A stretch of DNA of 64,000 nt from Pseudomonas sp. RIT288 (GTDB taxonomy: Bacteria > Pseudomonadota > Gammaproteobacteria > Pseudomonadales > Pseudomonadaceae), in assembly GCF_000631985.1 (NCBI RefSeq), contig NZ_JFYN01000034.1, forward strand, positions 310,001 through 374,000, read 5' to 3'. The position numbers and the translations under genes are program-made. Positions within the stretch are counted from its first letter, which is position 1, and every line of letters begins with the position of its first letter. Shown here one piece after another: positions 59,236 to 64,000 of the stretch. The notes under the pieces are model-generated. The model was not told the origin of the DNA and did no database searches. It saw nothing but the letters and a program-made list of their open reading frames with translations.

Positions 59236-59970
59236 TTACAAGACCTGACGCAGGAAAGCCTGAGCGCGCGGGTCCTTCGGCGCATCAAAGAACTCCGCCG
59301 GAGAAGCATCTTCCAGCAATTTTCCGTGATCAAAGAACAACACCCGATCCGCCACTTCCCGGGCGAAGCCCATTTCGTGGGTGACGCAAACCATGGTCAT
59401 GCCCTCCACGGCCAGGTTCTTCATGACATCCAGCACTTCACCAACCATTTCCGGATCGAGGGCCGAAGTCGGTTCGTCGAACAACATCACTTTCGGGTCC
59501 ATCGCCAGCGCCCGGGCAATCGCCACGCGCTGTTGCTGACCGCCGGACAAACGTGACGGGTATTCGCGAGCCTTCTGCGCAATACCGACTTTCTCCAGCA
59601 ACGCCAGGGCCTTGGCCTCGCTTTCCTTCTGCCCGCGCTTGCGCACGACTTTCTGCGCCAGGCAGAGGTTTTCCAGCACGGTCATGTGCGGGAACAGGTT
59701 GAAGTGCTGGAACACCATGCCGACTTCACGGCGGTAGGCGTTGACATCGGTTTTCGGGTCAGCCAGTTGCAGACCGTCGATGCTCACCGAGCCCGAGTCG
59801 AACGCTTCCAGGCCGTTGAGGCAGCGCAGGAAGGTCGACTTGCCCGAACCGGACGGACCGATCACCACCAGCACTTCGCCCTTGGCAACGGTGGTGGTGA
59901 CGTTATCCACAGCCCGAACTACCTGGCCACGGGTGTCGAAAACTTTTACCAGATCGCGGACTTCAATCAC
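59236..59970 (-). CDS. Amino-acid-type ABC transporter ATP-binding protein
   Basis: A 244-residue ABC ATPase: Walker [10 protein letters not shown], signature [15 protein letters not shown], Walker [15 protein letters not shown] and a switch His in VCVTHEMGF. It is of the GlnQ/HisP group that imports polar amino acids. GTG 59970 is preferred over TTG 59991 because GGAGG lies nine bases upstream. Its first 8 bases overlap the permease stop. It is the last gene of the leftward binding protein-permease-ATPase set. Confidence 0.93.
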   Translation of the reverse strand: MIEVRDLVKVFDTRGQVVRAVDNVTTTVAKGEVLVVIGPSGSGKSTFLRCLNGLEAFDSGSVSIDGLQLADPKTDVNAYRREVGMVFQHFNLFPHMTVLENLCLAQKVVRKRGQKESEAKALALLEKVGIAQKAREYPSRLSGGQQQRVAIARALAMDPKVMLFDEPTSALDPEMVGEVLDVMKNLAVEGMTMVCVTHEMGFAREVADRVLFFDHGKLLEDASPAEFFDAPKDPRAQAFLRQVL

Positions 59971-60922
59971 TTTGCGCGAGCCTCCGCTCAAGACGGCTGG
60001 CGATTTTCGACAGCGGCAGGTTGATCAACAGGTACAGGCCGGCGACGCAGAACAGGATTTCGAACGGCGAGAACGAGGTGGTGATGACTTCACGACCACT
60101 TTTCAGCAGCTCGGTGATCGCAATCACCGACACCAGCGAGGTGTCCTTGACCAGACTGATGAACTGCCCAGCCAGCGGCGGCAGCACGCGCTTGAACGCT
60201 TGCGGCAATACCACGTGGCGCATCGACTGGCCGGCGCTCAGACCGAGCGAACGCGCCGCTTCGTTCTGGCCACGGGCAATCGACTGCACCCCGGAGCGGA
60301 TGATCTCGGCCACGTAGGCGCCGGTAAACAACGACAGCGCGGCGATCCCGGCGAACTCGCGGGACAGGTTCATCACCGTGCCGATGAAGAAGTAGAAAAT
60401 GAAGATCTGCACCAGCAGCGGCGTGCCGCGCACCAGTTCGACGTAGATGCTCGACAGGTCGCGCAGGGTCGGGTTGCTCGACAGACGGCACAGTCCGGTG
60501 ACCAGACCGATCAGCAGACCGAGTACGCCGGACACCACCGACAGCCACAGCGTCGTCCAAAGGCCCCACAGCAGCGGCCCTGCCGCCCAGTGCCGGGTCA
60601 CGCCCACGACGTCGCCTTCCGCCACATCGTCGCCCTGAGCGAATTGCAGGCTGTTCTCGTCGACGGTCAGGCGCTGCTCGTCACCGGCATCGTTGCGCAG
60701 AGTGACCTGCGCGCTGCCACCCTTGCGCACCAGTTCGGTGACGGTGGAGATATCGGTGGCACGCTGAGATTCTTCGGCCTGATAGGCGAAGTACTGCGGC
60801 ACGCGGTTCCAGCGCCATTCGTAGGACATCAGCGACGTGGCGTAATACAACGCGCCCGCCAGGCCGACCAGCACCAACACGGTCAGGACGTGCCAGGGCC
60901 ATTGGGCTTTTTTCTGTTTCAT
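59963..60922 (-). CDS. Amino-acid-type ABC transporter permease
   Basis: A 319-residue inner membrane protein. A first helix ([19 protein letters not shown]), a periplasmic region of about 100 residues, then a HisM/GlnP-type permease domain (from about residue 115) with the ATPase-contact EAA loop [22 protein letters not shown]. It is longer than most HisMQ permeases because of the extra N-terminal helix and loop. It probably forms a homodimer, as only one permease gene is present. The solute is unknown. Confidence 0.9.
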   Translation of the reverse strand: MKQKKAQWPWHVLTVLVLVGLAGALYYATSLMSYEWRWNRVPQYFAYQAEESQRATDISTVTELVRKGGSAQVTLRNDAGDEQRLTVDENSLQFAQGDDVAEGDVVGVTRHWAAGPLLWGLWTTLWLSVVSGVLGLLIGLVTGLCRLSSNPTLRDLSSIYVELVRGTPLLVQIFIFYFFIGTVMNLSREFAGIAALSLFTGAYVAEIIRSGVQSIARGQNEAARSLGLSAGQSMRHVVLPQAFKRVLPPLAGQFISLVKDTSLVSVIAITELLKSGREVITTSFSPFEILFCVAGLYLLINLPLSKIASRLERRLAQSD

Positions 60923-60962
60923 CTAAGAGCAAATCCATATCGATCAGGATGCTCGCTCCCTC

Positions 60963-61093
60963 TGTGGCGAGGGAGCTTGCTCCCGCTGGGGTGCGGAGCA
61001 GCCCTGAAATCAGCCACCGCGCAACGTCGGGTAGAACGAGTCAACCGGTTTAGACTGCTTCGCAGCCGAGCGGGAGCAAGCTCCCTCGCCACA
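60963..61093. repeat. Long inverted repeat, family C
   Basis: Second copy of the 40697-40830 element: outer arms of about 37 bases are nearly identical and the centre differs. It lies between the permease and binding-protein genes of one ABC operon. Confidence 0.85.
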
Positions 61094-61103
61094 ACGACCG
61101 GCG

Positions 61104-61901
61104 TTATTCCATGTCCTTGAGCCACTCGGTGCTCTTGAACCACTTGTCATGAATGCGATCGTAGGTGCCGTCTTCGTGGATCTGGTGCAGGAAATTGTTG
61201 ATGAAGTTGATGCTGTCGTAATCACCCTTCTTCAGACCGAAGGCCAGCGGCTCGTAGGTGAACGGCTTGTCGAGGAACACCAGTTTGCCGGCGCCGACTT
61301 TGTTCACCGCGACCACGTTGTACGGCGCGTCGTAGATGAAGGCGTCGGCCTTGCCGTTGACTACATCGAGCACCGCTTCCTGCTCGTTGTCGTAGCCGTG
61401 GTACTTGGCTTTGGCGATCAGCTTCCTGGCAACCATTTCACCGGTGGTGCCGAGCTTGGAGGTGATGCGATAGTCCGCGGTGTTCAGGTCTTTATAGGAC
61501 TTGATGGTGCCTTCCAGCTCCTTGCGGATCAGCAGGGTCTGACCGACGACGATGAACGGTTCGCTGAAGTTCAGGCGCAGGTTACGCTCCTGAGTCAGGG
61601 TCATGCCGCTGCCGATCATGTCGAACTTGTCGGTCATCAGGGCCGGGATGATCCCGTCGTAACCGGTGGACACCAGCTCGAGCTTGACACCCATGGCCTT
61701 GGTCATGGCTTTGAGGATGTCGACTTCGAAACCGATGATTTCGCCGCGCTTGTTGGTCATTTCGAACGGCATGTAGGTCGGATCCATACCGACTTTCAAC
61801 GTGCCGCGCTTGACCGCGTCATCGATTGCGCCGGCCTGCGCCGCAGTGACTGCAACCAGTGCCGTGACGCCGACCAGCAGCATCGACAGATACTTCTTCA
61901 T
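61104..61901 (-). CDS. Periplasmic amino-acid-type ABC substrate-binding protein
   Basis: A 265-residue class II binding protein (SBP_bac_3). The signal peptide is MKKYLSMLLVGVTALVAVTA, followed by LKVGMDPTYMPFEM, FEVDILKAMTKAMG and WDGIIPAL-like YDGIIPALMTDKFD, all typical of polar amino-acid receptors. It delivers the solute to the permease at 59963-60922. It is the promoter-proximal gene of the set, separated from the permease by a family C repeat of about 130 bases. Ligand not inferable. Confidence 0.93.
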   Translation of the reverse strand: MKKYLSMLLVGVTALVAVTAAQAGAIDDAVKRGTLKVGMDPTYMPFEMTNKRGEIIGFEVDILKAMTKAMGVKLELVSTGYDGIIPALMTDKFDMIGSGMTLTQERNLRLNFSEPFIVVGQTLLIRKELEGTIKSYKDLNTADYRITSKLGTTGEMVARKLIAKAKYHGYDNEQEAVLDVVNGKADAFIYDAPYNVVAVNKVGAGKLVFLDKPFTYEPLAFGLKKGDYDSINFINNFLHQIHEDGTYDRIHDKWFKSTEWLKDME

Positions 61902-62053
61902 CTTCAAGTCCCCAAAACCATTGCGTTTGCGGCGCGAAAACCGACAGAAATGGACAAGATTGTCCGGGTGCGCCAATTCGGGGACGGATGCTAACGCACT
62001 CGTCCGTTTGCACAAGGTTTTTTGCCGGGATTTGTTGTTACGGGGAGGGTTTC

Positions 62054-62136
62054 AAAAGCAAAAGATCGCAGCCTCCGGCAGCTCCTACAGGGTGTACACC
62101 CATTTCGTGTAGGAGCTGCCGAAGGCTGCGATCTTT
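62054..62136. repeat. REP dyad, family B
   Basis: AAAGATCGCAGCCTCCGGCA ... TGCCGAAGGCTGCGATCTTT, directly adjoining the opgH terminator. Confidence 0.85.
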
Positions 62137-62168
62137 AAAAAAAGCCCCGCATTGGCGGGGCTTCTTTT
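62137..62168 (-). terminator. opgH terminator
   Basis: AGCCCCGC-ATTG-GCGGGGCT hairpin flanked by A- and T-runs. Its right edge touches the opgH stop. Confidence 0.85.
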
Positions 62169-64000
62169 TAGGCCGGTTGAGCCTGCACGCTCAGCGGTCG
62201 CAACGGCAACAGCGGTGCATGCGGATCGGCTTTCACCGAAGCGCGCCAGGCATCCAGCCATTCCTTGTGGTCTTCGGACCAGACCAGCTCGTGCAGACGC
62301 GCCAGCGCCACCGGATCGCTCAGCAGTTGCAGACGATCATGGTTGTTCAGCCCGGCCGGGCCGACCTTGATCGCGTGACGCACACGCTCCTGACGCAGCC
62401 ACTCGATCGGCTCGGCCTGACCGTGACGGGCCGTCGCCAGCGAGCACGCCAAGGCGTTCTGCTGCGGATCGACCACGGCGCGGATGAAGCCGTCGTTCAG
62501 TGCATGCCAGCGGTTCTCGTGGGTGTACTGGTCAGTCGCCAGCAAGGCCTGCGGCGGATTGTATTCCTCAGGAATGAGGAACAGGCTCTCGTCACGGGAT
62601 TTGAGGCCCAGACCAACACGGCTGGAAATCACCGATACCGGGATCGACAGCATCAGCGAACCGACGATCGGCACCAGCCACCACAGGAAGCTCGGGTTCA
62701 GCCAGATCACCAGCAATGCCCAGCAGAAGCCCAGCAGGGTCTGCGGACCGTGGCGTTTGACCGCCTCGCTCCATGGCGTGGAGTCGTCGTCACGTTGCGG
62801 CGAGTTCCAGGTCGCGGCCCAGCCGAGGAACGCGGCGAGGACGAAACGGGTGTGGAAAATCATCCGCACCGGCGCCAGCAGCATGGAGAACAGCATCTCC
62901 AGCAGCATCGACAGGGTCACCTTGAACTTGCCACCGAACTCTTTCGCGCCCTTGGCCCAGATCAGGATGATGCTCAGCAGTTTCGGCAGGAACAGCAGCA
63001 CGATGGTCGTCGAGAACAGCGCGATCGCCTTGTCCGGGTGCCATTGTGGCCACAGCGGATAGAGCTGACGAGGTTCCAGGAAGTACTGCGGCTCCATCAG
63101 CGTGTTCACCGCCAGCAGCGCGGTCGACAGCACCAGGAAGAAGAACCACAACGGCGCCGACAGGTACGACATCACGCCGGTCAGGAACACCGCGCGGTGC
63201 ACCGGGTGCATGCCTTTGACCAGGAACAGGCGGAAGTTCATCAGGTTGCCGTGGCACCAGCGACGGTCACGCTTGAGCTCGTCGAGCAGGTTCGGCGGCA
63301 GTTCTTCGTAGCTGCCCGGCAGGTCGTAGGCAATCCACACGCCCCAACCGGCACGGCGCATCAGCGCGGCTTCAACGAAGTCGTGAGACAGAATCGCCCC
63401 GGAGAACGCACCTTTACCCGGCAACGGCGCCAGGGCGCAGTGGTCGATGAACGGCTTCATGCGGATGATCGCGTTGTGACCCCAGTAGTGGGATTCACCC
63501 AACTGCCAGAAGTGCAGACCGGCGGTGAACAGCGGACCGTACACGCGGGTGGCGAACTGCTGCATGCGCGCATACAGGGTGTCCATGCCCGACGCACGCG
63601 GCGCGGTCTGGATGATCCCGGCGTCCGGCGTGGCTTCCATCAGGCGTACCAGACTGGTCAGGCACTCGCCGCTCATCACTGAGTCGGCGTCGAGCACGAC
63701 CATGTACTTGTAGTCACCGCCCCAGCGACGGCAGAAGTCGTCGAGGTTGCCGCTCTTGCGTTTCACACGGCGGCGGCGACGGCGATAGAAGATCTTGCCG
63801 AAACCCTTGGCTTCGCGGCAGACATCCAGCCAGGCCTGTTGCTCGGCGACGCAGATATCGGTGTCGTTACTGTCGCTGAGGACGAAGAAGTCGAAGCGAT
63901 CCAGATCACCGGTCGCGGCGACCGATTCGAAGGTGGCGCGCAGACCGGCGAATACCCGAGGCACGTCTTCGTTGCAGATCGGCATCACCAGCGCAGTACG
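62168..64000 (-). CDS. opgH: Osmoregulated periplasmic glucan glucosyltransferase OpgH (3' part)
   Basis: 610 codons of a larger membrane glycosyltransferase (family GT2); the N-terminal roughly 250 residues lie beyond the right edge and the frame remains open at base 64000. Visible are [16 protein letters not shown], the DxD-type [12 protein letters not shown], and QxxRW-type [13 protein letters not shown], then several C-terminal membrane helices. It polymerises glucose from UDP-glucose into osmoregulated periplasmic glucans and moves them across the inner membrane with OpgG, which in Pseudomonas is encoded just upstream (out of window). Confidence 0.95.
   Translation of the reverse strand, partial: RTALVMPICNEDVPRVFAGLRATFESVAATGDLDRFDFFVLSDSNDTDICVAEQQAWLDVCREAKGFGKIFYRRRRRRVKRKSGNLDDFCRRWGGDYKYMVVLDADSVMSGECLTSLVRLMEATPDAGIIQTAPRASGMDTLYARMQQFATRVYGPLFTAGLHFWQLGESHYWGHNAIIRMKPFIDHCALAPLPGKGAFSGAILSHDFVEAALMRRAGWGVWIAYDLPGSYEELPPNLLDELKRDRRWCHGNLMNFRLFLVKGMHPVHRAVFLTGVMSYLSAPLWFFFLVLSTALLAVNTLMEPQYFLEPRQLYPLWPQWHPDKAIALFSTTIVLLFLPKLLSIILIWAKGAKEFGGKFKVTLSMLLEMLFSMLLAPVRMIFHTRFVLAAFLGWAATWNSPQRDDDSTPWSEAVKRHGPQTLLGFCWALLVIWLNPSFLWWLVPIVGSLMLSIPVSVISSRVGLGLKSRDESLFLIPEEYNPPQALLATDQYTHENRWHALNDGFIRAVVDPQQNALACSLATARHGQAEPIEWLRQERVRHAIKVGPAGLNNHDRLQLLSDPVALARLHELVWSEDHKEWLDAWRASVKADPHAPLLPLRPLSVQAQPA

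Overview
The window is chromosomal DNA of a Pseudomonas from the P. fluorescens complex. The evidence is uniformly high-GC coding sequence, a mcl-PHA locus of the phaC1-Z-C2-D-F-I type, and dispersed REP dyads built on GATCGCAGCC..GGCAGCTCCTACA and GGGAGCGAGCCTGCTCGCGA, which are typical of that group. From about 14.3 kb to the right edge the gene order matches, as far as I remember it, the P. aeruginosa PAO1 segment from hemE to opgH (about PA5034 to PA5077). No tRNA, rRNA, insertion sequence, prophage or CRISPR array was seen.

Layout. (1) 1-9.8 kb: the 3' half of an aryl polyene (APE) pigment gene cluster, all on the + strand and tightly overlapping: a LolA-like protein (partial), an MMPL exporter, a CPA2 exchanger-like membrane protein, a halogenase-like flavoprotein, a methyltransferase, a DUF3261 lipoprotein, then the discrete type II PKS/FAS-like enzymes KS-DH-KR-KS (apeO-P-Q-R). 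(2) 9.8-11.8 kb: two exported proteins that share a cysteine-containing domain and flank a HigBA-type toxin-antitoxin operon. (3) 11.9-14.2 kb: a LysR regulator divergent from a YnfM-type MFS transporter. (4) 14.3-30.1 kb, - strand: hemE, gltD-gltB, damX-aroB-aroK and pilQ-P-O-N-M. (5) 30.3-34.3 kb: ponA (PBP1a) converging on a short-form malic enzyme. (6) 34.4-43.4 kb: an exported nuclease-fold protein, rpmE, priA, argS, a SPOR protein, hslVU behind a near-consensus sigma-32 promoter, and a DUF971 protein. (7) 43.6-50.8 kb: PHA synthesis (phaC1, phaC2), depolymerase (phaZ), regulator (phaD), then convergent phaF-phaI phasins and a small PHA-system protein. (8) 51-57 kb: ubiE-ubiJ-ubiB, hisI-hisE, tatABC and rsmE, often overlapping. 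(9) 57.2-64 kb: a chemoreceptor, a polar amino-acid-type ABC transporter, and the 3' part of opgH.

How parts work together. The APE enzymes extend and reduce an aryl starter into a polyene, which the lipoprotein, LolA-like and MMPL proteins probably carry to the outer membrane. GltBD, AroKB, HemE, HisIE and UbiEJB are biosynthetic housekeeping. PilMNOPQ is the type IV pilus alignment complex and secretin, encoded divergently from PBP1a as is usual in Pseudomonas. The PHA block holds a complete store-and-release system, with visible candidates for sigma-54, Hfq/Crc and PhaD-type control at its promoters.

The parts least like a standard core genome are the APE cluster (halogenase signature, degenerate exchanger, a REP dyad at a gene start), the paralogue-TA-paralogue island, and the 16 REP-type dyads in three families, which occur in both arm orders. 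I do not claim a wholly new system. The duplicated exported domain around the TA module and the possible halogenation step in APE synthesis are the best leads.
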